From NCBI GenBank assembly GCA_011526105.1, contig WYAZ01000059.1, positions 62,001-126,000 on the forward strand: a stretch of 64,000 bases of DNA, given 5' to 3'. Source of the DNA: Deltaproteobacteria bacterium (lineage in GTDB: Bacteria; Myxococcota; Kuafuiibacteriia; Kuafuiibacteriales; Kuafuiibacteriaceae). The translations under genes and the position numbers were made by a program. The notes beneath the pieces are model-generated. The model ran no database searches, had not been told where the DNA came from, and saw only the letters and a list, made by a program, of their open reading frames with translations. Below, piece after piece: positions 17,884 through 30,862 of the stretch (the stretch's first letter is position 1; every line of letters starts with the position of its first letter).

Positions 17884-18585
17884 TCAGCCTTTTCCCGTCC
17901 AAAGCCCGCGGGCGAGGTTCTCGACCACGGACGACTTGATGAGATGGGTTTCCAAAGAGAGCGGTCGCGGGTCGAAGTGCCGATGGACGGCGAACCACAT
18001 CATCGACTCGAGCACCAGGCGCGCGCTCACGGTGATGTCCGCGGTGGCCGAGAGGCAGCCGGCGCGGCGGAGCCGCCGCAGGTATCGCTCGAGGTCCTCG
18101 AGCAGGGGCCTTCGAGTGTCTTCGTACCAGAGCTGCGCCAGGTCAGGGAGGTCACGCGCCGTCGTGTTGACCAGGCGAATGGCGGTCTTGTTTCGATCGA
18201 GCGCGTCGAAGATCTCCTCGAGGACTACCTCGAGTTCCGCCCGCGATGGGACGGCCCGCGCGCGACTCGCCCTCACGAGGTCGGGAAAGACAGCCTGAGT
18301 CGCGGCTCGAGCCTGCACCCTCGAGAGAGTTTCGCTCCACGGCGGCGCCGCGAGAGGCAGCGCGGCGGGGGTCGGGATGTCACCCTCGAAGTCCGCGTAG
18401 CGCAACGCGAGGTCGAAGAGCGCCTCTTTGCTCTCCACCCAGAGATAGATGGTGCCCTTCGCTACTCCGAGCAGCCGGGCGATGTCGTCGACCTGCGTGC
18501 GGGCGAGGCTTCCGGCTTCGAGGAAAGCCTGGGTCGCGGCCCGAACCAGGTCCCCAAATCGGCCCGGGTGGCGTGTCCGAGCCAT
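17884..18585 (-). CDS. TetR/AcrR-family transcriptional regulator
   Basis: 233 residues, ATG start. The N-terminal helix-turn-helix spans about 10-55 (DLVRAATQAFLEAG...TQVDDIARLLGVAKGTIYLWVESKEALFDLAL), a standard TetR signature. The C-terminal ligand-binding domain contains a 'NKTAIRLVNTTARDLPDLAQLW' type region (split here, about 20 residues) like regulators of lipid or acyl metabolism. It is first gene of the operon with the amidohydrolase (4-bp gap) and the fatty acid hydroxylase. A palindrome immediately upstream lies inside a good promoter, so auto-repression of the whole operon is likely. Confidence 0.88.
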   Translation of the reverse strand: MARTRHPGRFGDLVRAATQAFLEAGSLARTQVDDIARLLGVAKGTIYLWVESKEALFDLALRYADFEGDIPTPAALPLAAPPWSETLSRVQARAATQAVFPDLVRASRARAVPSRAELEVVLEEIFDALDRNKTAIRLVNTTARDLPDLAQLWYEDTRRPLLEDLERYLRRLRRAGCLSATADITVSARLVLESMMWFAVHRHFDPRPLSLETHLIKSSVVENLARGLWTGKG

Positions 18586-18592
18586 CTCGCCA

Positions 18593-18620
18593 TTAATAAC
18601 TGACCGGTTCAGTCAGTCAA
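18593..18620 (-). promoter_or_regulatory. TetR operon promoter with embedded operator
   Basis: On the minus strand, TTGACT (18620-18615) and TATTAA (18598-18593) form a sigma-70-type promoter with a 16-nt spacer. The spacer is almost filled by the palindrome ACTGA-N5-TCAGT (18599-18613), a plausible TetR site. The predicted transcription start, near 18586, falls next to the ATG at 18585, which implies a leaderless mRNA; accordingly no Shine-Dalgarno sequence is needed. A ligand-released repressor bound here would block RNA polymerase directly. Confidence 0.6.
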
Positions 18621-18666
18621 GCGCCGTTTGACCGACGCCGGGGTGGTGGGTCCCTTCGGGGCCGGG

Positions 18667-21108
18667 TCAGCCCGGGATCGGGACCTTCCATATGTCCTTC
18701 GCGTACTCGCGAATGGTGCGATCGGAGGAGAACTTGCCGGCGTGGGCGATGTTCTGGACCGCCATCTTCAGCCAGTGGCGGGGGTCCTGGTACGCGCGAT
18801 CCATGGCTACATGAGTCTCGCGATAGGCCGCGAAGTCGGCGAGGAGAAGGTAGTAGTCGCTGCCGAGCAGCGCGTCCACCAGCGGCTGGAAGCGACGGGG
18901 TTCGTCCTTCGAGAAGTGGCCCGCCGCGATGAGATCAATAACCTCCTTGATGTGGGGATTGGCTTCGTAGATCTCGCGCGGGTGGTGACCCGCGCTCCGG
19001 ATTTTCGCCACCTCCTCCACGGTCTTGCCGAAGATGAAGATGTTGCTGAGGCCCACCTCTTCGGCCATCTCGATGTTCGCGCCATCCAAAGTGCCAATGG
19101 TGAGGGCGCCGTTGAGCATGAACTTCATGTTGCCGGTGCCCGAGGCTTCGAAGCCCGCGGTGGAGATCTGCTCGGAGATGTCCGTCGCGGGAATCAGATA
19201 CTCGGCCTTGGTGACCCCATAGTCGGGGATGAAGTGCACCTTCAGCTTCTTCGAGACCTCTGGGTGTGCGTTTACAACCTTGGCGACGTCGTTGATCAAC
19301 TTGATGATGAGCTTGGCCGTCGTGTAACCGGGCGCAGCCTTTCCGGCGAACAGGAAGGTGCGGGGGGACGTGATGGCGCTCGGATTACGCTCGAGTTCCC
19401 GGTATAGATGGATGATGTGAAGCACGTTGAGGAGCTGCCGCTTGTACTCGTGCAGTCGTTTGATCTGGGTGTCGAACACGGTGGACGGATCGAGCACGAT
19501 CTCGTGGCGGTCCTTGAGGAATCGGGCCAGTCGGCCCTTCGCCTCGTCCTTCGTGGCGGCGAGGCGGTCCTGAAACGTCGCATCCTCGGCGAGGGGCGCG
19601 AGTTGTTCGAGCTTCGTCAGTTGGGTGGTCCACTTGTCGCCGATGGCCTCGGTAATGAGCCGCGCCAAAGGCTGGTTCGCCGAAAGCAGCCACCGGCGTT
19701 GAGTGACGCCGTTGGTCTTGTTGTTGAATCGCTCGGGCCAGAACCCGTTGAAGTCTCGCAGCACTCGCGACTTGAGCAGCTCGGTGTGCAGGGCGGCCAC
19801 GCCGTTGACGCTAAAGGAGCCGATGGTGGCCAAGTGCGCCATGCGCACGCGCTTCGGGTAGCCTTCCTGATAGACCGACATGCGCGAGGCGGTCTCGGGA
19901 TCTCCAGGCAACCTTCGACGCACCTCGTCGAGGAAGTCGTGGTTGATCTTGTTGATGATGTAGAGGTGGCGTGGGAGCAGTCGGCCGAGGAGGTCCACGG
20001 ACCAGGTCTCGAGGGCCTCGGGGAGCAGCGTGTGGTTCGTATAGGCCATGCATCGAGACGTGATGCCCCATGCCTTCTCCCACGGGAAGTCGTACTCATC
20101 GAGCAGGATGCGCATCAGCTCTGGGATGGCGAGCGCGGGGTGGGTGTCGTTGAGCTGAAAGACCGCGTTTCCGGCGAGGTTGTCCAGGCTCGCATGGTCC
20201 TTCAAGTGGCGCTCTAGGGCGTCTTGAAGTGAGGCCGACACCAAGAAGTACTGCTGCTTCAGTCGGAGCTCTTGCCCCATGTAGATGTTGTCGTTGGGGT
20301 ACAGCACACGGGAGATCGTGCGAGAGAGCACCATGTGCTCGACGGAGCCTACGTAGTCGCCGGCGTTGAAATCCTCGAGCGAGAATTCCTCGGTGGCCTT
20401 GGCCTCCCAGAGGCGCAGTGTGTTGACGACCTCGTTGCCGTAGCCTGGGATGGGGGTGTCGTAGGCGGAGGCCAAGACGTCTTCCGTGTCGATCCATCGG
20501 AAGCCGCCGCCCGGTCGCTCCTCCACGCGACCGCCATACTTCACGGTGAAGACACGCTCTGGGCGCGGAATCTCCCAGGGGTTGGGGAAGCGCAGCCAGT
20601 TGTCGGGGTCTTCCTTCTGCCAGCCGTCGACGATGGACTGGCTGAAGATGCCGTAGTCGTAGCGGATCCCATAGCCGTAGCCGGGGATGCCGAGCGTGGC
20701 CATCGAGTCGAGGAAACACGCGGCGAGCCGGCCGAGGCCGCCGTTACCCAGGGCCGCGTCGTGCTCGAGGTCTTCGAGTTCGTCGAAGCTGTAGCCCAAG
20801 TCCGACATGGCCTTCTGATAGTCGTCGAGCAGCCCCAGGTTGATGATCGCGTTCCTCAGCGCGCGGCCCATCAGGAACTCGAGCGAGAGGTAGTACACAC
20901 GTTTGGGCTTCTGGTCGTAGTAGTCGCCTTGAGTGCGGATCCAGCGTTCCACGAGCATGTCGCGCACCGAGAGGCACAAAGCGTAGTAGCGATCACGAGA
21001 GGTCGCGTATCGCTCAGACTTGCCGACGGAGTACCGGACGTGGCGCCGAATCGACTCTTTGATGTGGTCGGCGTCGGGCGTGAAGGGCAGGCGGGACAGC
21101 TCGGACAT
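18667..21108 (-). CDS. glgP: Glycogen/maltodextrin phosphorylase
   Basis: About 813 residues from ATG 21108 (MSELSRLPF); an in-frame ATG at 21120 is also possible. Phosphorolysis of alpha-1,4-glucan to glucose-1-phosphate. Length and content match the GT35 family throughout. DRYYALCLSVRD, YYLSLEFLMGR, ALGNGGLGRLAACFLDS and GYGIRYDYGIF are in the N-terminal half. EASGTGNMKFMLNGAL carries the pyridoxal-phosphate lysine, and TLDGANIEM follows. The C-terminus reads YAKDIWKVPIPG. It is encoded ~40 bp downstream of glgA on the same strand, so synthesis and breakdown of storage glucan are in one transcription unit. The same frame continues open upstream into glgA, but that part has no family similarity. 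Confidence 0.95.
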   Translation of the reverse strand: MSELSRLPFTPDADHIKESIRRHVRYSVGKSERYATSRDRYYALCLSVRDMLVERWIRTQGDYYDQKPKRVYYLSLEFLMGRALRNAIINLGLLDDYQKAMSDLGYSFDELEDLEHDAALGNGGLGRLAACFLDSMATLGIPGYGYGIRYDYGIFSQSIVDGWQKEDPDNWLRFPNPWEIPRPERVFTVKYGGRVEERPGGGFRWIDTEDVLASAYDTPIPGYGNEVVNTLRLWEAKATEEFSLEDFNAGDYVGSVEHMVLSRTISRVLYPNDNIYMGQELRLKQQYFLVSASLQDALERHLKDHASLDNLAGNAVFQLNDTHPALAIPELMRILLDEYDFPWEKAWGITSRCMAYTNHTLLPEALETWSVDLLGRLLPRHLYIINKINHDFLDEVRRRLPGDPETASRMSVYQEGYPKRVRMAHLATIGSFSVNGVAALHTELLKSRVLRDFNGFWPERFNNKTNGVTQRRWLLSANQPLARLITEAIGDKWTTQLTKLEQLAPLAEDATFQDRLAATKDEAKGRLARFLKDRHEIVLDPSTVFDTQIKRLHEYKRQLLNVLHIIHLYRELERNPSAITSPRTFLFAGKAAPGYTTAKLIIKLINDVAKVVNAHPEVSKKLKVHFIPDYGVTKAEYLIPATDISEQISTAGFEASGTGNMKFMLNGALTIGTLDGANIEMAEEVGLSNIFIFGKTVEEVAKIRSAGHHPREIYEANPHIKEVIDLIAAGHFSKDEPRRFQPLVDALLGSDYYLLLADFAAYRETHVAMDRAYQDPRHWLKMAVQNIAHAGKFSSDRTIREYAKDIWKVPIPG

Positions 21109-21151
21109 GGCTCGGGCCATACCTCGGGCTGGCCCTTTAGTGAAGGCGGGA

Positions 21152-23098
21152 TCAGGGGGCGAACAGAAGCTCGCGATAGAACGCGGCGAGCTCCGGTCCG
21201 GTGGTGGTCTCCCAGGAGAAGTCGCAGCTCGCGCAGAGCTCGAGCAGCTCCTGGCGTCCTTCAGGGCCGCTTTCGTACCAGTCGAGCGCCCGGTCGATGG
21301 CTCCGGTGAGATCGCGCTTGAACTTGAAGCCGTTCCCAGTGCCCTCTTTGGGATCGTACTCCTCGATCGATTCGTCGAGGCCCCCCACCGCGTGCACGAT
21401 GGGGACCGTGAGATACCGAAGCGCGTACATCTGAGGCAGTCCGCAGGGCTCGAAGCGAGAAGGCATGAGGAACAGGTCGGCCCCCGCGTAGATGGCGTGT
21501 TCCTTCTCGGGAGAGAACTTGGGGTCGAAGACCACGCGCCCAGGATGCTGCTCTGCGAGCTCGATGAGCCGTTCCTCGAGCTCCTCACTGCCGGTGCCCG
21601 AGAGCACGAACTGAGCCTCGCGATCCGTAGCCTCCGTGTATCGGACGGCCCGCATGACGTCCTCCCAGCCTTTCTGCCAGTCGAGCCGAGCGAGCGCGCC
21701 GATCAGCGGGACCTCGGGGCGTTCTGCGAGACCGTAGGCCTTCTGGAGCGCGGCCTTGCAGGCGGCCTTGCCGGGCAGATCGGAGAGGTCGTAACGAACG
21801 GGGATCTTCTCATCGCTCGCGGGATTCCAGGTCTCGTAGTCGACGCCGTTGAGGCAGCCCCACAGGCGGCGTCTCTTCGCGACCTCTTGCAGGACGCCGT
21901 GAAGACCTTCACCTCGCTCCGGGCCCAAGCACTCCTCCATGTATCTCCGACTGACGAAGAGCACGCCGTCCGCATGGGTGAGTCCGAGCTTCAAGAGGTT
22001 CACCTCGCCGTAGAACTCGGCCGGCCCGGCCGGGTAGAAGAGGGCCCGATCGAACATGAAGTGCTCGAGGTGGTGGCCAGGGAAGCGGCCTTGGTAGGCC
22101 GCGCCGAGGTTGTGGACCGCGGTAACGATCTTGGTGGAGTTGAAGGAGGCATCGTTGCGCAGATAGACGGCGGCGCTTCCGGTGTGGGCGTCGTTGAGTT
22201 GAATGATGTCCGGCCGAGTGCCCTTCAGGATCTTCGTGAGGGCTTGGGGCACCGAGGCGCCGAAGAAGTCGTAGCGTTTATCGTTGTCTCCAAACGGTCC
22301 GTGCCTGTCACCGTAGATGCCTGGACGATTCGCCGAGAAGTAGAGGTCGTTCTCGATGAAGTAGATATCCACTCCGTCCCGACTGTCCTTCAGGATCTGG
22401 AAAGGCTCGCGACCGTCGCAGTTCACGATTTCGCCGGTCCAGCCGGTGTCGATGAGTTTGCTCCGGTCGATGCTGGCGTGCCGAGGGGTGAGGACGATGA
22501 CGCGATGCCCGCGCCGAACGAGGGCCTTGGGCAGCTCCTTCATCACGTTGCCTAGACCGCCCACGCCGGAGTACGGTTTGACCTCCATCGCGACGAACAC
22601 GATCAGCATCGAGCGTGTCTGTTCGATGCGAGCGATCGCCTCGCGCGCCGCGCTCCACAGCCTGGCGGAGCCCTTCTTGGCCGCGCGTGCAAGGAGCGGA
22701 ATGACCTCGACTCCGCCCACCTCGCCGAGTCGCGTGGCGACATCGATCGCGAGCTGAGAGCTGAGATTCGAGTCCGCCAAGAAGGCGGTGAGCGCCTGCG
22801 CACGGCGTTCGTCTCGTTCCCGAAGCGGAATCAAGCCAAAGCTCGGCGTGCCCCTCGGCCTCGTCTGATGAACCCCGAGCAAGAACGCGAGCAGACGCTT
22901 CCTGAAGTCTCGGTCCTTCTGCGGATGATCGTAGAGCGCGAGCAGGTCGAGGGCGGCCGCCCGCTGCAGGGCCCGTTCGACCCGAGGGGACTGGCCCGCG
23001 ACCCGGCCTGTGGTCGACGCCGTGACGCGTGATGGAACGCTGGTCTCCAAAGTGCCTCGTTCGCTCGGCACCTTAGCGCGGGGATCCTGGGATGGCAT
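21152..23098 (-). CDS. glgA: Glycogen synthase (GT5) with helical N-terminal extension
   Basis: 648 residues, ATG start; bacterial GlgA is usually ~480. Residues from about 163 (MLIVFVAMEVKPYSGVGGLGNVMKELPKAL) form the GT5 catalytic region. The KxGGLxDV motif is modified to K-PYSGVGGLGNV. DIIQLNDAHTG, VHNLGAAYQG, NGVDYETWNP, GALARLDWQKGWED and the C-terminal SRFEPCGLPQMYALRYLTVPIV are family motifs. The first ~160 residues hold a low-complexity tail and then HEAT-like helices (LAIDVATRLGEVGGVEVIPLLARAAKKGSARLWSAAREAIARIE). This suggests a protein-binding module. It may be an alternative glucosyl donor user; ADP- versus UDP-glucose cannot be told. It follows a small lipoprotein gene by 23 bp. 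Confidence 0.88.
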   Translation of the reverse strand: MPSQDPRAKVPSERGTLETSVPSRVTASTTGRVAGQSPRVERALQRAAALDLLALYDHPQKDRDFRKRLLAFLLGVHQTRPRGTPSFGLIPLRERDERRAQALTAFLADSNLSSQLAIDVATRLGEVGGVEVIPLLARAAKKGSARLWSAAREAIARIEQTRSMLIVFVAMEVKPYSGVGGLGNVMKELPKALVRRGHRVIVLTPRHASIDRSKLIDTGWTGEIVNCDGREPFQILKDSRDGVDIYFIENDLYFSANRPGIYGDRHGPFGDNDKRYDFFGASVPQALTKILKGTRPDIIQLNDAHTGSAAVYLRNDASFNSTKIVTAVHNLGAAYQGRFPGHHLEHFMFDRALFYPAGPAEFYGEVNLLKLGLTHADGVLFVSRRYMEECLGPERGEGLHGVLQEVAKRRRLWGCLNGVDYETWNPASDEKIPVRYDLSDLPGKAACKAALQKAYGLAERPEVPLIGALARLDWQKGWEDVMRAVRYTEATDREAQFVLSGTGSEELEERLIELAEQHPGRVVFDPKFSPEKEHAIYAGADLFLMPSRFEPCGLPQMYALRYLTVPIVHAVGGLDESIEEYDPKEGTGNGFKFKRDLTGAIDRALDWYESGPEGRQELLELCASCDFSWETTTGPELAAFYRELLFAP

Positions 23099-23121
23099 CC
23101 GCAGTGCGACCGAAGGTCGGG

Positions 23122-23418
23122 TCAGCCCTTACACATCAGATTGACCCCGCCGGGGTGGCGGGACGCGCATCCTGCGACGATATCCAACGAGCACTGGTTG
23201 TTGGCCTCGAGGCACTCGACGTAGGCCTCAAAGGCGGCCTTCTGGCCATCAGTGCACTTGTCTAGGTTGTGTTCACACATCGGATCGCTGTGCGCGACAT
23301 CGGTGCCCGCGCAGGTTCGATCGAACCAGCTGCTCTTGCGAGCACAGAGGTTCGCGCAAGCGCTGCATCCAAAGATGACCAGCACGAGGAGGGGGAATGA
23401 GAGGGTTCGCAGAGCCAT
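23122..23418 (-). CDS. Small Cys-rich lipoprotein, unknown function
   Basis: 98 residues, ATG start. A short hydrophobic signal (LSFPLLVLVIFGC) ends in a lipobox-like I-F-G-C, with a second Cys three residues later. The mature part has about eight further cysteines (CARKSSWFDRTC, MCEHNLDKC, ECLEANNQCSLDIVAGC, MCKG), suggesting disulfides in an extracytoplasmic domain. I do not recognise the family. It lies 23 bp upstream of glgA on the same strand and may only share its promoter. Confidence 0.7.
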   Translation of the reverse strand: MALRTLSFPLLVLVIFGCSACANLCARKSSWFDRTCAGTDVAHSDPMCEHNLDKCTDGQKAAFEAYVECLEANNQCSLDIVAGCASRHPGGVNLMCKG

Positions 23419-23519
23419 GTCCGCCCTTTTAGCAGCACACCCGGGTGGCCGCTACGCCTGGGCCCGGGGGTGAGAGCCGCCACTCGACGACGGGGCGAAT
23501 CCGATGCAGCCTCGAAGGG

Positions 23520-24962
23520 ATGAAGGGATGGCGCACCGGGGCAGGCTCGACACTCTGCGCGGCGCTCCTCGCCTGCGGAAGCCCGGGCGCCCCTGGTCCG
23601 GCCCCAAGCGAGCGCACGCCCGCGCCCCCGGTGGCGAACGACTGTCCTGCGGTCGGGAGCCCCTTTGGCAATGGGCTGTTCTACGTGCAGGACCTGAACG
23701 CTCGGCGTGTCTGCCGTGCGTATCTCGAGCAGGACGAATGCGTGGTCGCCATCTGGGACGACTGCACCGTTGAAGTCGCGAACTCGCAGCGTTCCTGGGA
23801 GGGACGGATTGATCCGGTGCCGGGCGCTGAAACGCGCATGTGGATGCGATCGCACAGCCGCGGCTCTGGACAGGCAGCTTCGAGTTGCCAGGGCTCACTC
23901 GAACTCGGAAGTGAGCCCGCGCGCGCCCTCCTGGAGTGCCAGCGTGATGATCTCGTCGCGTTTCAGATGTACCTCGAGCGAGTCGTGGACCCGCCCGCGC
24001 CCTTCGGGGAGCCGCTGCCGGAGTTGAGCGTGGGTGTTGCCATCATTCAGTTCATCACGGCGTTTGAACAGGCGGGGGGCGATCGCTTTCTCGCGGCGGT
24101 CTCCGACTATCCCGCGGCCGAGGGCGGTGGCCTCTACCTCTTCCGAGCCGCGGGTTCCGGAGAGTTTGCGCCCGTTTCGATCCCGGCCAGCCATGCCCAT
24201 CTTCAGATCGCTCAGGCCTCGCCGAACGGACGTTTGCTCGTGGTGGGAGGGTCGAGTGACCTCTTCGTCGTCGATATGCAGAGCCTGTCGGTCATCGGAC
24301 AAGAGCGGTTGACCTCCGATACCGGCGACCGTGTGGCTGGAGTGGTGATGACCGGCGAGAACGAGGCGATCGTAGGCTTTCGGCGTGACTCCCGGGCTTC
24401 CGTCGAGCTGCAGCGCTACGAGCTCAATCCCTTCGCGCGTACGGGGGAGCTCGTGGTCGTCTCGCAGACTCAGCTCCAGGCGCTGGTGGGCGGGCCCATG
24501 GGGACTCCTTTGTACATGTTCGTCAAAGAGGCCGGCGAGGCGCGGCTCATCGGCCTCGATCCGACGAGCCTGGCCAAGCTCGAGACCATCGTCCTGCCCT
24601 CGAGCGATACCCACAGCCTCCTGCTCGACGCGGCGGGCTCGACCGCCATCTACTCGGAGTTTCGCGCGCTCGGTGAGATCGACCTGGCCACCCCCGAGGT
24701 TCGGCGGACGTTCCCGATGCCGTACCTCGAGCACAGTGCGGTCCTGGGCTTCGACCCCGCCCGAAACTGGGTGCTGGCAGGTGGGGTCCGGTCTCAGGGT
24801 AAACTTCGCGCGGTCCATGCGATCGACCGGGCCACCGGGCGGCCGATCGCCCGAGCTTTGATGACCAACGACTCGCCCAAGTCGATCGCGGTCCTGGGTG
24901 ACCGGCTGTTCGCGGCGGCGAGGAGCCGGATCTATCAGACGAGGCTCAGTCCCAGCGATTGA
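23520..24962 (+). CDS. Lipoprotein with beta-propeller-like repeats
   Basis: 480 residues from ATG 23520, preceded directly by GAAGGG. The signal MKGWRTGAGSTLCAALLAC ends in lipobox L-L-A-C, so it is a probable lipoprotein. Residues 30-170 contain paired cysteines (VCRAYLEQDEC, WDDC). From about 190 on, short repeats of the type GDRFLAAVSD...GGGLYLFRA, GRLLVVGGSSDLFVVDMQSL, ENEAIVGFRRDS and NWVLAGGVRSQGKLRAVHAIDRATG suggest a YVTN/WD-like propeller. No catalytic residues are evident. A role in surface binding is only inference. Confidence 0.6.
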   Translation: MKGWRTGAGSTLCAALLACGSPGAPGPAPSERTPAPPVANDCPAVGSPFGNGLFYVQDLNARRVCRAYLEQDECVVAIWDDCTVEVANSQRSWEGRIDPVPGAETRMWMRSHSRGSGQAASSCQGSLELGSEPARALLECQRDDLVAFQMYLERVVDPPAPFGEPLPELSVGVAIIQFITAFEQAGGDRFLAAVSDYPAAEGGGLYLFRAAGSGEFAPVSIPASHAHLQIAQASPNGRLLVVGGSSDLFVVDMQSLSVIGQERLTSDTGDRVAGVVMTGENEAIVGFRRDSRASVELQRYELNPFARTGELVVVSQTQLQALVGGPMGTPLYMFVKEAGEARLIGLDPTSLAKLETIVLPSSDTHSLLLDAAGSTAIYSEFRALGEIDLATPEVRRTFPMPYLEHSAVLGFDPARNWVLAGGVRSQGKLRAVHAIDRATGRPIARALMTNDSPKSIAVLGDRLFAAARSRIYQTRLSPSD

Positions 24963-24982
24963 CCGATCCGGAGGATTGGTAT

Positions 24983-25006
24983 ATCCGTCCATCCGGATAG
25001 ACGGAT
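24983..25006. promoter_or_regulatory. 24-bp operator palindrome over the start of the ArsR-methyltransferase gene
   Basis: Left arm ATCCGTCCATCC (24983-24994) and right arm GGATAGACGGAT (24995-25006) form a palindrome broken by only one mismatched pair. It ends inside the ATG at 25005. TTGACC at 24959-24964 and TATATC at 24980-24985 could be the promoter, though the 15-nt spacer is short. Likely auto-operator of the ArsR-type protein, controlling metH too. Confidence 0.6.
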
Positions 25007-25946
25007 GGATGCACTCCAGACCACCAACGAGCTCTGCTTCCTCCTCTCGGACGCGACCCGCGTGCGGCTGCTTGCCCTGCTCGAAGAGGAGGCCCTGACC
25101 GTCGCCGAGCTCACGGAGATTCTGGGTGTCGCGCAGTCTCGCGTCTCGACGCATTTGTCGCGCCTGAAGGACGCCGGTTTCGTCACGGTGGAGCGCGTGG
25201 GTACCTCCTCTTTGATTCGCGTGGAGGCCTCCCGTCTGCCGCGCGGCGCCGAGCGGCTTTGGCGCGTCGTCCGCGAAGAAGCGCCACCTGATTCCTTCGA
25301 AGCGGACAAGGCTCGCGCGAAGGAGCTGGTGCTCGCGCGAACTGGAGCGCGCTCGTGGGCAGATTCGGTGGCAGGGAACATGGAACGTCACTATTCCCCG
25401 GGGCGCACCTTCGAGGCCACGCTGCATGGACTGCTCGGCTTCGTGGAGCTCGGAGACGTGCTCGATCTGGGCGCAGGTGACGGGGTCGTGGCGGAGCTCA
25501 TCGCCAAACGAGCGCGCTCGGTGACGTGTCTGGACGTGAGCGAGGCGGTGGTCGAGGCGGGGCGCAAGCGGCTCGCACACCTGAGTAACGTCTCTTTCGT
25601 TCGTGCCGACATGCACGAGCTGCCCTTTGCGGCGCAGAGCTTCGACGAGCTCATGGCGCTATCCGTCCTTCCCTACGCCGAGCGCCTCGACAGTGTCCTC
25701 TCCGAGATCCGTCGTGTGCTGCGACCCGAGGGGCGCCTGGTGCTGACGACGCTCGGGCGCCACGAGCATGAAGCGCTCGTGGCGCCCTACGACCATCGAA
25801 ACCTCGGCTCGACGATCGAGGAGCTCTGCTCGGCTCTCGAGGAGCGCGGCCTCCGAGTGCACCACGCCGAGCTCTCCGTGAAGGAGAAGCGACCCCCCTA
25901 TTTCGAGATCATCTCCATCTACGCGAGACGCGAGAGAGACGCCTGA
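25005..25946 (+). CDS. ArsR-family regulator fused to a SAM-dependent methyltransferase domain (SahR-like)
   Basis: 313 residues, ATG start. Residues 1-90 are an ArsR winged helix ([51 protein letters not shown]). Residues ~130-250 are a class I methyltransferase fold, with motif [15 protein letters not shown] and [14 protein letters not shown]. The gene lies 7 bp upstream of metH. From family knowledge, SahR regulators of the SAM cycle in Proteobacteria are ArsR proteins, some with such a C-terminal domain that senses S-adenosylhomocysteine rather than methylating a substrate. The pairing with metH and the palindrome at its own start fit that role. True methyltransferase activity is the alternative. 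Confidence 0.8.
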   Translation: MDALQTTNELCFLLSDATRVRLLALLEEEALTVAELTEILGVAQSRVSTHLSRLKDAGFVTVERVGTSSLIRVEASRLPRGAERLWRVVREEAPPDSFEADKARAKELVLARTGARSWADSVAGNMERHYSPGRTFEATLHGLLGFVELGDVLDLGAGDGVVAELIAKRARSVTCLDVSEAVVEAGRKRLAHLSNVSFVRADMHELPFAAQSFDELMALSVLPYAERLDSVLSEIRRVLRPEGRLVLTTLGRHEHEALVAPYDHRNLGSTIEELCSALEERGLRVHHAELSVKEKRPPYFEIISIYARRERDA

Positions 25947-25953
25947 GAACAAC

Positions 25954-29665
<3,712 letters not shown>

Positions 29666-29676
<11 letters not shown>

Positions 29677-30778
29677 TCCCGGATGAGAACACGAACATCT
29701 GGATGTAGTCGTGAATCCGCTGGCGGTCGGCGTCTTCGAGCAGAAAGACGATGATCGGGAGACGCTTCGCGGCGATCTCCCAATAGATGAGGGCGTCCAG
29801 ATAGCCGGCGTTCACGGCCTGATGAAGACGCCGCTCGTCCGACGGGACGGGCTGACCTTCCTCGAGGCGCATAGAGATCGAGATGGTCTGGTTGAGGAGA
29901 CACTCGCGATACATGGAGATGCGCACAGGCAGCTCGGGGGCCTCGTCGCGCGCTTTACACTCGCTCTCGTAGGTCCAGCAGGCCATGCAGTTTGCGAGAG
30001 GAAACCAGCGACTGGCTTCCTCGCTGCCAAAGCGCAGGGAGACCTTGTTCTCATCCGTCTCCTCGATGGTGACCGCGACCTCGAGCCATCCCTGCTTTCG
30101 GCGCAGGTGGAGCTCTTCGAGGGTTGCGTCCAGGCGCTTCTGAACGATCGGGTTGTTGCGATTGAGGACATAGGCCCAAGTGAGATGGTGCCGGGCCTCC
30201 GTCAACTTGCCTTGCTGAAAGTAGGTGTCCCCGAGGAAGAGGTGGGCCTGGTAGTCCACCGGATTCAGCGCGATGGCCTGACGCAGTGTTGCCGCGGCGC
30301 GCTCCAAGTCGCCCAACACGAAGAAGGTGTTCCCGAGATAGGTGTAGGTCTTGAAGTAGTCCGGACGTAGCTCTGCCGCGGCCAGGTAGAGATCCCGCGC
30401 CGCTTGGAACGAATGACCCCGGAACTCGAGGAACGCCCGCTCGTGGAGCTCGGTGATCTCGGGGGGCGGCTCGCTGATGGAGAGCCGCCTCTGGCCGGAG
30501 CCATCCTCGTCTTTGAGCTCGAGGTAAGAGCTCACCGTCTGTTCGGGCTCCTTGGGCTCGACGACCTCCGCCAGCGGGATCTCTGTGATGCTGGGGTCGG
30601 TGCCGATCTCATAGAGCACCGGGCTGCGCTCCAGGATCTTGTAGATCTCGGCCGGCCCGAAGAACGGAGGGATGATCTCACCCCGGGTCTCGGACCCAGC
30701 GGTGGTCGCCGGCTGGGCCGGGGGTCCGGACGCGCAGGCCACGATGCCTAGAAGAAGCAGCGCCGGACGCGGGTACAC
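29666..30778 (-). CDS. TPR-repeat lipoprotein
   Basis: 370 residues, GTG start. Signal [15 protein letters not shown] ends in lipobox I-V-A-C. Residues 108-220 hold about three TPR units ([85 protein letters not shown]). The C-terminal domain has a C-x2-C-x6-C cluster ([11 protein letters not shown]) and ends in a predicted helix region ([14 protein letters not shown]). It is probably an extracytoplasmic scaffold. It is divergent from the M23 peptidase gene (84 bp between starts), which hints at an envelope role (inference). Confidence 0.72.
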
Positions 30779-30862
30779 TCATCCAAGCTACTGCCTGGCC
30801 AGAGACCCGGCAAGGCTCTGAGCGCTGGATGCTGCGCCCGGCGTGGGGTATCAGGTCGGGTC

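Noticed and set aside
21109-21588. Upstream extension of glgP into glgA
   Set aside because: The added residues have no phosphorylase similarity and overlap the conserved GlgA C-terminus in another frame.
23895-25616. 573-codon open frame antisense to the propeller lipoprotein and SahR-like gene
   Set aside because: Crosses the operator at 24983-25006 and two supported genes; no domain seen.
25947-25953. Cobalamin or SAM riboswitch in front of metH
   Set aside because: Only 7 bp separate metH from the regulator gene, and the 42 bp before the regulator hold a DNA palindrome instead of riboswitch boxes.
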